Below, one piece after another: positions 8,302 through 16,343 of a stretch of DNA of 54,802 nt. Where the stretch lies: the NCBI GenBank assembly GCA_030725745.1, contig JANRFH010000056.1, positions 1 through 54,802 of the forward strand, written 5' to 3'. Numbering within the stretch: the stretch's first letter is position 1; each line of letters starts with the position of its first letter. The position numbers were made by a program, and so were the translations under genes. The notes under the pieces are model-generated. The model did not search any database. It had not been told where the DNA came from and saw only the letters and a list, made by a program, of their open reading frames with translations. The DNA comes from Akkermansiaceae bacterium (lineage in GTDB: Bacteria > Verrucomicrobiota > Verrucomicrobiia > Verrucomicrobiales > Akkermansiaceae).

Positions 8302-9180
8302 TTATGCAGGATGGTTGGTCATTCTCTGGGCTCTCGATTTAAAGATCAGCAGGATCACAAAAAGAACGAATCCAATTCCGAAGCATACTACTGCGGTAAG
8401 CGAGTTCCCGCCCTTGTTCTCAGAAACCTTTTCCCCCAAGAGGATCTTTATCGTCTCCCCAAGCAGCACCTCCATTTGCTGCTCATTACTAAGTTCAGTC
8501 CCCGTCTTAATCCCTTCATCATCCCATTTCATCGCCTGTTCGAAATCTAAACTCGTCACGAAGGATGCGCCTCCGTGTTTCTGAGGCACCACGGCCTTGC
8601 GCACATGACGGTTTCTATCGATCAGCACGAGCGAATGATCATACACCCATTTCCCATCTGCCTGATGAGGTAGCATATTTGCTTTGAACTCATTTTTGAT
8701 AAACTTGTGAAGCGTAGGCCTCTCATTAGTCGCCACAACCCACTGCGGAAGCTCCGCACCCAGCTTCTTAGAAAAAACCTCAAGTTGCTCCTTCAAACCC
8801 TCCGCATCACCAGGATCTAGCATCAGCGTCAGTAGCACCAAATCCTCATTTCCAGCATATTCCTTAGAAAAACGCTGCATCACCGCACTCGTCACAGGAT
8901 CTGCCCCAGACATCGGTGTCACCTGCACGAGAACCACTTTCCCTTTTAGCTCCATGAGCTCCTTTTGCTTACCATCCTGGCGTAGGTACCGCAGATCCTT
9001 CGTTTCTGAAATCTGCGTCACAAAACTCGGCCTATCATCGGAATCCGTCTCCCTCGTACGCTTCTCGTAGGCTTTCAATATCATGATTCCTCCCACAATC
9101 ATCACCAACACAAGTACCAGCGCTGTCCGGTAGTTCTTCTTCGGATCAGGCGTAACGGGCACTAGTTCAATCGCAGACAT
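8302..9180 (-). CDS. SCO-like paralogue lacking the cysteine motif, two membrane anchors
   Basis: 292 residues from ATG 9180 (an upstream start would add a basic Trp/Ser-rich lead with no obvious role). Membrane segment near the N-terminus (ALVLVLVMIVGGIMIL), a thioredoxin-like domain, and a second membrane segment at the C-terminus (LTAVVCFGIGFVLFVILLIF). The domain follows the SCO pattern (LKGKVVLVQVTPMSGADPV, TLMLDPGDAEGLKEQLEVF, YDHSLVLIDRNRHVR), but the position of the Cys motif reads TPMSGADP, with no Cys. It keeps the His in DHSLVLID. Cannot act as a canonical copper chaperone; may be structural or a partner of the neighbouring SCO protein. First gene of the minus-strand set. Confidence 0.78.
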   Translation of the reverse strand: MSAIELVPVTPDPKKNYRTALVLVLVMIVGGIMILKAYEKRTRETDSDDRPSFVTQISETKDLRYLRQDGKQKELMELKGKVVLVQVTPMSGADPVTSAVMQRFSKEYAGNEDLVLLTLMLDPGDAEGLKEQLEVFSKKLGAELPQWVVATNERPTLHKFIKNEFKANMLPHQADGKWVYDHSLVLIDRNRHVRKAVVPQKHGGASFVTSLDFEQAMKWDDEGIKTGTELSNEQQMEVLLGETIKILLGEKVSENKGGNSLTAVVCFGIGFVLFVILLIFKSRAQRMTNHPA

Positions 9181-9291
9181 CTTTCGGCGAGAACTTAACC
9201 AGCAGCGACCCATTGTCCACAAAAGCCGAACGAAAATTTACAAGCATCCTCCGTCCTTGCGCTTTTCTCCGGTTTGCTGAAATCTCCCCCC

Positions 9292-10299
9292 ATGGATCAC
9301 GCCACCGAGACCGAAGTCGCCGATGCAGCAAAGCATCTCCGCTCACTCAGCCAAGGTCTCAACACCATCCTTTTTGGACAGGAAGAGATCATTTCCCTCG
9401 TCATCACCGGTGTCCTCGCACGGGGTCACATCCTCCTCGAAGGCCTGCCAGGCTTGGGAAAAACCGAACTGGTAAAAGGACTCTCGAAGCTTCTTCGCCT
9501 TGAAAACAAGCGCGTCCAGTTCACACCAGACCTTCTACCCGGAGATATCACGGGAAATCCTGTTCTCCAAGAAGTCGACGGACGCCGTGAGTTCGTATTC
9601 CAGCCCGGCCCCCTCTTCGCAAACATCGTCCTCGCCGACGAAATCAACCGCGCCTCCCCGAAAACCCAGTCCGCCCTCCTCGAAGCCATGCAGGAGCGCC
9701 GCGTCACCGTTTTGGGCAAAACCCACGAACTTCCCCTCCCCTTCTTCGTCCTCGCTACGCAGAACCCCATCGAACTCGAAGGCACCTACCCCCTCCCCGA
9801 GGCACAGCTCGACCGCTTCCTCTTCAAGCTAGAGATCACGAAAAATGACGTCTCCACCCTACAGCGCATCGTTTCCAGCCGCGAGCTAGGCACCGAGCCA
9901 GAAGTCGATCCCATCATGAGCGCCGAGACACTCGCCGAGCTACTCGCCCTCACCCGCCGCATTTTCCTCCCGGATGTCGTCGCAAACTACATCGCCCGCC
10001 TCGTTGACTCCACCCACCCCGGCCAATCGGAATCTTCCGCCCAAGTCCGCTTCGGAGCCAGTCCCCGCGCCGCCCTCGCCATGGCCTCCGCCGCAAAAGC
10101 ACGCGCCCTCATCAACGGCCGCACCAACGCCTCCTTCGAAGACGTCAAAGCTATCGCCCCCGCCGTCCTCCGCCACCGCATCGTTCTTGACTACAATGCC
10201 CGTGTCGATGGCCACACCACCAACTCCGTCGTCGCAAAACTCCTCTCGGAAATCCCCTTCCAAGACAGTCCCACCCCGAAAAACCTTACCCCCGCGTAG
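9292..10299 (+). CDS. MoxR-family AAA+ ATPase
   Basis: 335 residues from ATG 9292, chosen over a TTG 18 bp upstream. Walker A is GLPGLGKTEL, Walker B is IVLADEINRASP with the usual KTQSALLEAMQE following, and FFVLATQNPIE(LEGTYPLPEAQ) is the sensor region. All are diagnostic of the MoxR family, chaperone-like ATPases that usually act with VWA/DUF58 proteins on envelope complexes. No DUF58 or VWA gene follows; the next genes are a two-TM envelope protein and an ABC transporter. It diverges from the SCO gene set across 111 bp that probably holds both promoters. Confidence 0.93.
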   Translation: MDHATETEVADAAKHLRSLSQGLNTILFGQEEIISLVITGVLARGHILLEGLPGLGKTELVKGLSKLLRLENKRVQFTPDLLPGDITGNPVLQEVDGRREFVFQPGPLFANIVLADEINRASPKTQSALLEAMQERRVTVLGKTHELPLPFFVLATQNPIELEGTYPLPEAQLDRFLFKLEITKNDVSTLQRIVSSRELGTEPEVDPIMSAETLAELLALTRRIFLPDVVANYIARLVDSTHPGQSESSAQVRFGASPRAALAMASAAKARALINGRTNASFEDVKAIAPAVLRHRIVLDYNARVDGHTTNSVVAKLLSEIPFQDSPTPKNLTPA

Positions 10300-10327
10300 C
10301 TGCCCCAAGTCGCAACATCCTCCCACT

Positions 10328-12115
10328 ATGCTCCGCCCATCCTCTTCCATTCGATGTTCAATGTTCAGCGTTGGACTCGTCCGACGTAGCCTCGGCGTAG
10401 TCGGATGTTCAATGTTCCTCCTCCTAGCAGCCTCCGCCCAGGAAGTCCTTTTCCGCCAAGTCTTCGACACAAAGACAGACACCCACGTCGAGGCCACTGC
10501 CCTTTTCTCCAGCCCCAGCATCGGCGGCTACATGCCAGTGCGCATCCTCATCGCAAACCGGCAGCAGATCCCCCACAAGATCTACCTAAATTTTAAGGAC
10601 TCCACCAACTATTCCGAATCCCTCAACACCAGCTCATCCTTCGGCTTCAGCGCCCCTCCGGGGAAAACCGTCGTCACCGACATCCTCGTCCCCCTATCCG
10701 CCCAGAACGGCGTCGCGAATTACCACACCCTTGATATCGCCCTCTCCGGCTCCATGGGAAAAACCCAGAACTCACTCAGCACCGTATTCACCACAGATCA
10801 ACCCTGCGTCCTCCTCAGCGAGTCCCTCTACACCCCCAACGGCTCCGCCCTCGACACGGAAATTAGCACCCGCACCACATCCAGTTCTTATGGACGCTCC
10901 GGCACCGGCTTCTCCGCGAAATTCGATCCCAAACAACTCCCCGACGATTGGCGCGCCTACTCTGGCTACGACACCATCATGCTCACTCAGGCCGATTGGG
11001 CGGACGTCCCTCCCGGCCCGCGCAACGCCATCATCTCATGGGTGCGCCTTGGCGGCCAACTCGTCCTCTACACCACCGCCAAGCCCACCCTCGCCGCTCT
11101 CGGCCTGCCGCAGGATTCCAGTTTCGGAAAAATCTGGATTGAGAAAATCAAAGCCGATCTCCGCCTCAATCCGAAGGTTACCGTCAACCTCGCCACCACA
11201 CGCCGGGGCACCCAGACCCGTATCGAATCAATCATCAACGACTTCGAAAGCGCCTGGCCCATTGAGGATGAATTCGGTGAGAAATCCTTCAACTACGTCC
11301 TCTTCGTCATCATCCTTATCGCCTTCGGCGTCCTCGTCGGCCCCGTGAACCTCTTCGTCTTCGCAAAGTCCGGCCGCCGCCACCGCCTTTTCATCACCAC
11401 TCCCATCATCTCCATCGCCACCTCACTCATTCTCGTCGGCCTCATCATCCTGCAGGACGGCTTCGGGGGAAATGGCACACGCATCGTCCTCATGGAGGTG
11501 CGCCCAGATGAAAATCAAAACGCCGCCTTCATCCACCAAGAGCAGTTTTCCCGCAGCGGCGTCATGACCTCGCCATCCTTCACCGTCGATGCCCCTGCCC
11601 TCATCGCACCGGTGCCCATCGCCACCAGCCGCTGGGCGCGCCTCACCACCAATTACGATTCCTCGGGCACCTACGACCTCCAGCCCACAGATGGGAAACT
11701 CTTCGCCTCCGGAGATTGGTTCCAGTCCCGCTCCGAGCAAGGCCAGCTCATCACCGCCGTCATTCCCACCCGCGGCCGCATCGAGGCTGGCAGCGCCCCG
11801 GATACCCTCATCTCCACCTTCGAGTTCCCCATCGAGACCCTCCTCTACAAAGACGCCTCCGGCGAGTGGTTCCGCGCCGAGAACGTCACCAAAGGCCAAC
11901 GCATCAAGCTCACCGCCACCGATCCCACCATCATCCAGCCCATCCTCAACGGCCTAAACGCACGCTTCTCCACCCGCAACCGCTCCTACCTCAAGAAAGT
12001 CTCCGACCGCGACGACCACTTCATCGCCATCACCGACCAAGCACCCGCCATCGAAACCCACCCCGGCATCGACTGGAAGACATCCACCATCATCACCGGC
12101 CCCATCGCCCGCTGA
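10328..12115 (+). CDS. Envelope protein with signal peptide and two TM segments; GATase-like fold
   Basis: Up to 595 residues. ATGs at 10328, 10361 and 10412 are possible; 10361 gives the neatest signal peptide (basic VRR, then CSMFLLLAASAQ). Next comes about 290 residues of periplasmic domain, including SGYDTIMLTQADW and IISWVRLGGQLVLYTT. That resembles the glutamine-amidotransferase-like domain found in membrane proteins of MoxR loci. Two membrane segments follow (YVLFVIILIAFGVLVGPVNL; TPIISIATSLILVGLIIL) with a basic cytoplasmic loop (KSGRRHR), then about 210 residues outside. Function unknown. It follows moxR by 28 bp, and its stop touches an AT-rich repeat. The first codons are made from a dispersed repeat. 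Confidence 0.83.
   Translation: MLRPSSSIRCSMFSVGLVRRSLGVVGCSMFLLLAASAQEVLFRQVFDTKTDTHVEATALFSSPSIGGYMPVRILIANRQQIPHKIYLNFKDSTNYSESLNTSSSFGFSAPPGKTVVTDILVPLSAQNGVANYHTLDIALSGSMGKTQNSLSTVFTTDQPCVLLSESLYTPNGSALDTEISTRTTSSSYGRSGTGFSAKFDPKQLPDDWRAYSGYDTIMLTQADWADVPPGPRNAIISWVRLGGQLVLYTTAKPTLAALGLPQDSSFGKIWIEKIKADLRLNPKVTVNLATTRRGTQTRIESIINDFESAWPIEDEFGEKSFNYVLFVIILIAFGVLVGPVNLFVFAKSGRRHRLFITTPIISIATSLILVGLIILQDGFGGNGTRIVLMEVRPDENQNAAFIHQEQFSRSGVMTSPSFTVDAPALIAPVPIATSRWARLTTNYDSSGTYDLQPTDGKLFASGDWFQSRSEQGQLITAVIPTRGRIEAGSAPDTLISTFEFPIETLLYKDASGEWFRAENVTKGQRIKLTATDPTIIQPILNGLNARFSTRNRSYLKKVSDRDDHFIAITDQAPAIETHPGIDWKTSTIITGPIAR
10353..10417 (+). repeat. Dispersed-type repeat (GATGTTCAATGTTC pair plus palindrome) in signal-peptide region
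   Basis: The 14-mer GATGTTCAATGTTC occurs at 10353-10366 and again at 10404-10417. Between them lies an imperfect palindrome with arms TCCGAC (10380-10385) and GTCGGA (10400-10405). Both 14-mers are in the same reading frame and give CSMF twice in the predicted protein. I have seen similar strings as intergenic repeats in Verrucomicrobiota genomes, from memory; here the unit lies at the 5' end of a coding region. Confidence 0.6.
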
Positions 12116-12147
12116 AATTTTAAGTTTTAAACTTTAAACCTCAAGGA
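12114..12147 (-). repeat. 34-bp AT-rich repeat, copy A (inverted)
   Basis: GAAATTTTAAGTTTTAAACT and onward to CTCAAGGA. Its reverse complement matches copy B (12541-12574) at 31 of 34 positions and copy C (13588-13621) at 32 of 34. It overlaps the TGA stop (12113-12115) of the upstream gene, and its AAGGA end supplies a plausible ribosome site for the gene at 12156. Confidence 0.85.
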
Positions 12148-12155
12148 AGAGCCCG

Positions 12156-12554
12156 ATGGACAGCCAATCCCCGAATACAAAACCCTACGATCTTGAGGAG
12201 CGCACTTATGCCTTTGCACTCCGGATCCGCCTTTTCCTGCACAACGTCAAATGGGAGCCGGTATCGTGGCCCGACGTAAAACAACTCCTCCGCTCCTCCG
12301 GTTCCGTCGCGGCAAACCACCTCGAATCGATCGAAGCCATCAGCCCCACCGACAGCCTCTACCGCCTCCGGATCGTCAAAAAGGAAGCTCGCGAATCAAG
12401 CCTCTGGCTACGCCTCCTCAACGACTGCAACCCCCTCAACACGGAAAACCATACGAACCTTCAAGCCCTCATTTCGGAATCCAACGAGCTCGTAAAAATC
12501 TTCGCGCCATCATCCGAAAAAAGTCCGCAAACCAGCCTCTTCCCTGAGGTTTAA
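12156..12554 (+). CDS. Four-helix-bundle protein (S23 / 23S rRNA intervening-sequence protein family)
   Basis: 132 residues. YDLEERTYAFALRIRLFL, QLLRSSGSVAANHLES and RLRIVKKEARESSLWLRLL follow the pattern of the S23-type four-helix-bundle family (TIGR02436), named for proteins encoded in 23S rRNA intervening sequences and related in fold to the Avd accessory protein of retroelements. Here it is not in an rRNA gene. It lies between the envelope protein gene and the ABC ATPase gene, framed by inverted 34-bp repeats. Start ATG 12156 has AAGGAAGAG just upstream. The TAA stop lies inside repeat copy B. Biochemical role unknown. It may be a passenger in this operon. Confidence 0.85.
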   Translation: MDSQSPNTKPYDLEERTYAFALRIRLFLHNVKWEPVSWPDVKQLLRSSGSVAANHLESIEAISPTDSLYRLRIVKKEARESSLWLRLLNDCNPLNTENHTNLQALISESNELVKIFAPSSEKSPQTSLFPEV

Positions 12555-12574
12555 AGTTTAAAATTTAAAGTTTC
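12541..12574 (+). repeat. 34-bp AT-rich repeat, copy B
   Basis: TCCCTGAGGTTTAAAGTTTA and onward to AAAGTTTC; 33 of 34 positions match copy C. It contains the TAA stop of the four-helix-bundle gene (12552-12554) and ends directly at the ATG (12575) of the ABC ATPase gene, so it replaces the normal ribosome-binding region. Confidence 0.88.
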
Positions 12575-13594
12575 ATGCCCGAAGCCGCAATAACCGTCCA
12601 CAACCTCTACCGCTTCTTCGGCCCCCTCCAGGCGGTCAACGGAGTCAGTTTCGAAATCCCCCACGGCTCCGTCTGCGGATTCGTCGGCGCAAACGGCGCT
12701 GGAAAAACAACGACCATGCGCATCCTCGCATCGCTCGACTACCCGACCATGGGGCATGCCGAGATCTGCGGTATCAATGTTATCCACCACCCCGCCGAAG
12801 TTAGGAAGCTCATCGGCTGGATGCCCGACCACTTCGGGAACTACGACAACATGACGGTGCTGGAGTATCTCGACTTCTACGCCCGTGCCCTCGGCTACAA
12901 AGGTGCCGAGCGCCGCGCACGCATCGATGAGGTCATGGACTTCACCGACCTCATCCCCCTTGCCGACCGCTTTTCTAACAAGCTCTCCAAAGGCATGACC
13001 CAGCGCCTTTGCCTTGGCCGATCCCTCCTCCACGATCCCCAAGTGCTCATCATGGACGAGCCAGCCGCCGGCCTCGACCCAAAGGCACGCGTCGAACTCA
13101 AGCACCTCATCCGCGTCCTCGCCAAAGAAGGCAAAACCATTTTCATCTCCTCCCACATTCTCTCCGAGCTAGGGGAAATGTGCGACTCCCTCCTCTTCAT
13201 CAACAACGGCCGCATCGTCCACCACGGCGATTCCGAGAGCCTTAAAAGATCCACCGACACCCTTGGCGGCGTCCTCTACGACGTCCAGCTCGATGGAGAT
13301 CCGCAGGCACTCTCCGATTGGGCCGTCCTCCAGCCAAACATCGAGTTCCTCGAGTCACGCAAAACCGGTGGCCGCATCCGCATCGACACCGAAGACCCAA
13401 ACAAAGCCGCCGACGTCCTCTCCCGCATGGTTCGCGACAACCTCCGCGTCGTCGACTTCCACCGCGAACAACGCAACCTCGAAGACGCCTTCATCGACAT
13501 CCTCGCCAACCTAGAAAAGGACGCCACCTTCATCCCCTCCCCACCACCCCTCCCCCCCGAGCCCTCCGTCCCCCACGACGACCCTCTTCCTTGA
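12575..13594 (+). CDS. ABC transporter ATP-binding protein
   Basis: 339 residues. Walker A GANGAGKTTT, signature LSKGMTQRLCLGRSL (LSxGxxQR form), Walker B VLIMDEPAAGLDP and switch His in ISSHILSEL, with Q-loop near GWMPDHFGNYDNM. The extra 100 residues after the ATPase core resemble the C-terminal extension of ABC-2 type exporters; the end is proline-rich. It pairs with the permease that follows. Start ATG 12575 abuts repeat copy B, with no Shine-Dalgarno visible. Its TGA stop lies within repeat copy C. Transport substrate unknown; the MoxR neighbour suggests an envelope function. Confidence 0.93.
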   Translation: MPEAAITVHNLYRFFGPLQAVNGVSFEIPHGSVCGFVGANGAGKTTTMRILASLDYPTMGHAEICGINVIHHPAEVRKLIGWMPDHFGNYDNMTVLEYLDFYARALGYKGAERRARIDEVMDFTDLIPLADRFSNKLSKGMTQRLCLGRSLLHDPQVLIMDEPAAGLDPKARVELKHLIRVLAKEGKTIFISSHILSELGEMCDSLLFINNGRIVHHGDSESLKRSTDTLGGVLYDVQLDGDPQALSDWAVLQPNIEFLESRKTGGRIRIDTEDPNKAADVLSRMVRDNLRVVDFHREQRNLEDAFIDILANLEKDATFIPSPPPLPPEPSVPHDDPLP

Positions 13595-13621
13595 GGTTTA
13601 AAGTTTAAAATTTAAAGTTTC
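13588..13621 (+). repeat. 34-bp AT-rich repeat, copy C
   Basis: TCCTTGAGGTTTAAAGTTTA and onward to AAAGTTTC, differing from copy B at one position. It contains the TGA stop (13592-13594) of the ABC ATPase and ends directly at the ATG (13622) of the permease, the same stop-repeat-start layout as copy B. Confidence 0.88.
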
Positions 13622-15031
13622 ATGCACCTCAGCGATTTCCCTGACCGCCTTTCCCCCATGCTCGTCAAAGAGCTGCGCCAAGGCCTCCGCACGCGCTCCT
13701 TCGTCGGCGTCTTCCTCGCCCTGCAGATCATCCTCGGCATCATCCTCCTTGCAGCCAGCGCGGCTGCCGACTCGGATGATGCGGGCAGCTCCATCTCGAG
13801 CGTCATCTTCACATTCTTCTCCATCGCCGTCCTTATCATCCAGCCGATGCGCGGCATTTCCGCCCTCTCCTCTGAGGTGAAGGGCAACACCATCGATATG
13901 ATGGTTCTCACCCGCCTTTCCGCATGGCGCATCGTCACCGGGAAATGGACAGCCATCGTCAGTCAGTCCGCGCTGCTCCTCATCACCATCGTCCCATACC
14001 TCATCCTCCGTTACTTCTTCGGCGGAATGAACCTCTTCGGCGAGATCATGCTCCTTGCCATGATCTTCATCACCTCCGCCACCCTCACCGCCATCACCGT
14101 TGGCCTCTCCGCCTCCGGCTCGGTCATCCTCCGCATGGTGTTGCCCATGATTGCCCTGCCCATCGCCGCCTACTCCATGCTCATGATGATGGCCTTCGGC
14201 GGAGGCTCTGCCTTTCTTATCGAACTCGTCTCCCTCGCCGATAAGGACTCGCGCATCTTCGTCCCCATCTACCTTGCCACCTGCGCCTACGGTGGCTTTT
14301 TTATGCTCTCTATCGGCACCTCACTCATCGCCCCCTACGCCGAGAACCACTCCACCAAGCGCCGCCTCGTCGCCCTATGGGTCACCATCGTCGCAGCTGG
14401 CCTCGGCTGCATGTCCTTCACCGATCCAGACGTCCTGCCCTTCTTTTTCGTCCTCATCCTCCTACCTATCTTCGCTAGCTCACTCACCGAGTTCGCCCCC
14501 CTCGTAACACCCTCCTACCGCAGGTTCGCGAAGTTTGGCACCCTTGGGAAAACCACAGGCATATTCCTCCTCCCCGGCTGGCCTTCCGGCCTCTTTTTCT
14601 GCCTCCTCCTCTCACTCATCGCCGCCGTTCCTTTCTTATTCAGCGACTACCCCTACGGAATAGGTGACACCCAGATTTATGGCGTCATCTGCCTCGCCAG
14701 CCTCCTTTTCCCCGCCGTCATCATCAACCTCTTTCGCATGAACGGCCCCCAGCGCGTCTCGAACTACGTCCTCTTCCTCCTCAGTTCCGGCATCATCACT
14801 CTGGTACTCGCCGGCATTGCAGAATCCTTGTCCAATCACGAATTCCTTTGGATCTTCCTCTGGATTCCTCCCGTCCTCATGGTTCTTGAGGAAATGGGGA
14901 GTAGCGGTGATGCCGTGGGCATCTGCGCCATCGTCCTCAACCTCATCTTCATCGGCATCCTCCTCATGCTTGCCATCCACACCTACCGGAAGTCTATTCT
15001 GGAAATTCGCGCATCCCTTGCGCAGGAGTAA
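13622..15031 (+). CDS. ABC-2 type transporter permease
   Basis: 469 residues with about ten to twelve hydrophobic segments. The first is preceded by SPMLVKELRQGLRTRSF, the typical amphipathic start of ABC-2 permeases (KELRQ and a basic patch). Others include GVFLALQIILGIILLAA, SVIFTFFSIAVLIIQ, MLLAMIFITSATLTAITVGL and the long C-terminal set ending in IGILLMLAIHTYR. It should form the membrane channel for the ATPase encoded just before. Longer than simple ABC-2 permeases (often 250-400 residues). The ATG directly follows repeat copy C. Confidence 0.9.
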   Translation: MHLSDFPDRLSPMLVKELRQGLRTRSFVGVFLALQIILGIILLAASAAADSDDAGSSISSVIFTFFSIAVLIIQPMRGISALSSEVKGNTIDMMVLTRLSAWRIVTGKWTAIVSQSALLLITIVPYLILRYFFGGMNLFGEIMLLAMIFITSATLTAITVGLSASGSVILRMVLPMIALPIAAYSMLMMMAFGGGSAFLIELVSLADKDSRIFVPIYLATCAYGGFFMLSIGTSLIAPYAENHSTKRRLVALWVTIVAAGLGCMSFTDPDVLPFFFVLILLPIFASSLTEFAPLVTPSYRRFAKFGTLGKTTGIFLLPGWPSGLFFCLLLSLIAAVPFLFSDYPYGIGDTQIYGVICLASLLFPAVIINLFRMNGPQRVSNYVLFLLSSGIITLVLAGIAESLSNHEFLWIFLWIPPVLMVLEEMGSSGDAVGICAIVLNLIFIGILLMLAIHTYRKSILEIRASLAQE

Positions 15032-15058
15032 TTCCGCAAAGTTGCTGCCCACCTTCCC

Positions 15059-16321
15059 ATGCTTCGCCTCATTTCATCCATTCTCCTAGCCGCCACCCTA
15101 GCCCCGGCTTCCCCCTACGGCATTTCCATCCCCGCCGGAGAAAAGCCAGCCCTCACCGAGGAAATCCCCGCCCTCCGCTATTTCCCCTCATGGGAGACTC
15201 TCCAGCCCACGCCTGGGAAATGGAACATGCAGCCCGCCGATGAACTCATCGCCGCTGCGCAGAAATCCGGCACCGAAGTCTTCGGAATCCTCCACGCACC
15301 TACCGACGAAGACGCCCCTTCCCTCACCGAGAACAAGGAAGTATGGCGTACCTATGTCGCCACACTCGCCTCCCGCTACGCGAAAGACATCACCTATTGG
15401 GAAGTCCTCCCCTCCTACTCCATCACCCACCGCAACCCAGACGCTCCCTACCACTACGCCCAGCTCCTCAAGATTGCCCGCGAGACCGCCCGCAAGTCAC
15501 ATCCCTCCGCCCTCATCGGATTCTCCCTCCCGGATTACGACTTAGAGTTCCTCGACCGCTCCCTCCGCGATGGCGCCGAAGGCCAGTTCGACTACATCTG
15601 CATAGCACCATTCCCGGTATATCACGATACCGATAGCCTCTTCCTGCGCATCCTCCCCCGTCTACGAGACATCCTCGTCGATTACGGCATGGATGCGGAA
15701 ATGCCCATTTATATTTCACTAACGGGCTCACCCACCACAGCCACATACTACGCGCGCTTGGCTTCAGAAAACGGATACACAAAAGTATTCTTGCCATCTG
15801 TTTCACTCATCCCGGAAGACCCCGAGCCAGATGATGACTCACCAATACACTCGATGAAAACCTATGCCGATGAGGATGCCGTAAGCGCCACCTTCGGAGA
15901 AAACCCTACAAACGCAGGCCTATACCACCTCGTCCCTTCTTCCCTTTTTTACGATAAGGAACTAAAAGCCACTCGACTTGCTATTTCAGCTCATCCCCCA
16001 GTCACACGCGCCGCATTTTTCGCCCCCGACATCGACACTGGCAGCAAAGTCGAAATCACCGTCACCGCAAAGCGCCTCCCCTCCGAGACCCAAACCCAGC
16101 ACCCATCCGGATTCCGCATCAGCTACGAATCCATCTACGGCATCCGCAATCACGATACCTGGTGGACCATCCCCGGCGGCGATGACTGGCAGACCAATAC
16201 CTGGACGATCACCGACGCAGATTTCACAGGAAAATACGCCTGGAACTTCCGCCTCGATGCCTCCGGCGCCGGAAACGACCTCCTCCTGAAAGAAGTGACA
16301 CTCAAGGCCGTATCCGATTAG
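15059..16321 (+). CDS. Secreted glycoside-hydrolase-like (TIM-barrel) protein
   Basis: 420 residues with a signal peptide (LISSILLAATLAPASP). The middle resembles clan A glycoside hydrolases: LRYFPSWETLQPTPGKWNM is the typical beta-alpha start of family 5/39-like barrels, followed by DELIAAAQKSGTEVFGIL, WRTYVATLASRYAKDITYWEV (where a catalytic acid would be the E of WEV) and FDYICIAPFPVYHD. The C-terminal 120 residues look like a beta-sandwich (KVEITVTAKRLPSE, WTITDADF). I cannot identify a second catalytic acid, so activity is uncertain. It follows the ABC permease by 27 bp and may be its last co-transcribed partner. Confidence 0.7.
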   Translation: MLRLISSILLAATLAPASPYGISIPAGEKPALTEEIPALRYFPSWETLQPTPGKWNMQPADELIAAAQKSGTEVFGILHAPTDEDAPSLTENKEVWRTYVATLASRYAKDITYWEVLPSYSITHRNPDAPYHYAQLLKIARETARKSHPSALIGFSLPDYDLEFLDRSLRDGAEGQFDYICIAPFPVYHDTDSLFLRILPRLRDILVDYGMDAEMPIYISLTGSPTTATYYARLASENGYTKVFLPSVSLIPEDPEPDDDSPIHSMKTYADEDAVSATFGENPTNAGLYHLVPSSLFYDKELKATRLAISAHPPVTRAAFFAPDIDTGSKVEITVTAKRLPSETQTQHPSGFRISYESIYGIRNHDTWWTIPGGDDWQTNTWTITDADFTGKYAWNFRLDASGAGNDLLLKEVTLKAVSD

Positions 16322-16343
16322 CGAAAAAATTTCCCGCCCTCTC

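Larger units (their letters stand above)
12114..12574 (+). mobile_element. Candidate non-autonomous element: four-helix-bundle gene framed by 34-bp inverted repeats
   Basis: Copies A (12114-12147) and B (12541-12574) of the AT-rich repeat face each other at 31 of 34 identical positions and enclose exactly one gene, the four-helix-bundle protein. The unit of 461 bp sits between two membrane-system genes on the same strand. No transposase is present and no clear target duplication is visible. Mobility is an inference from the terminal inverted repeats, the single cargo gene and a separate copy pair at 49.8 kb. The alternative is that the repeats are regulatory or terminator elements that happen to face each other. 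Confidence 0.4.

Noticed and set aside
9974-10327. Long open frame overlapping the end of moxR in another frame, joined to the envelope-protein gene
   Set aside because: The Pro/Ser/Thr-rich translation is a frame shadow of moxR. The real gene starts at one of the ATGs from 10328 on.
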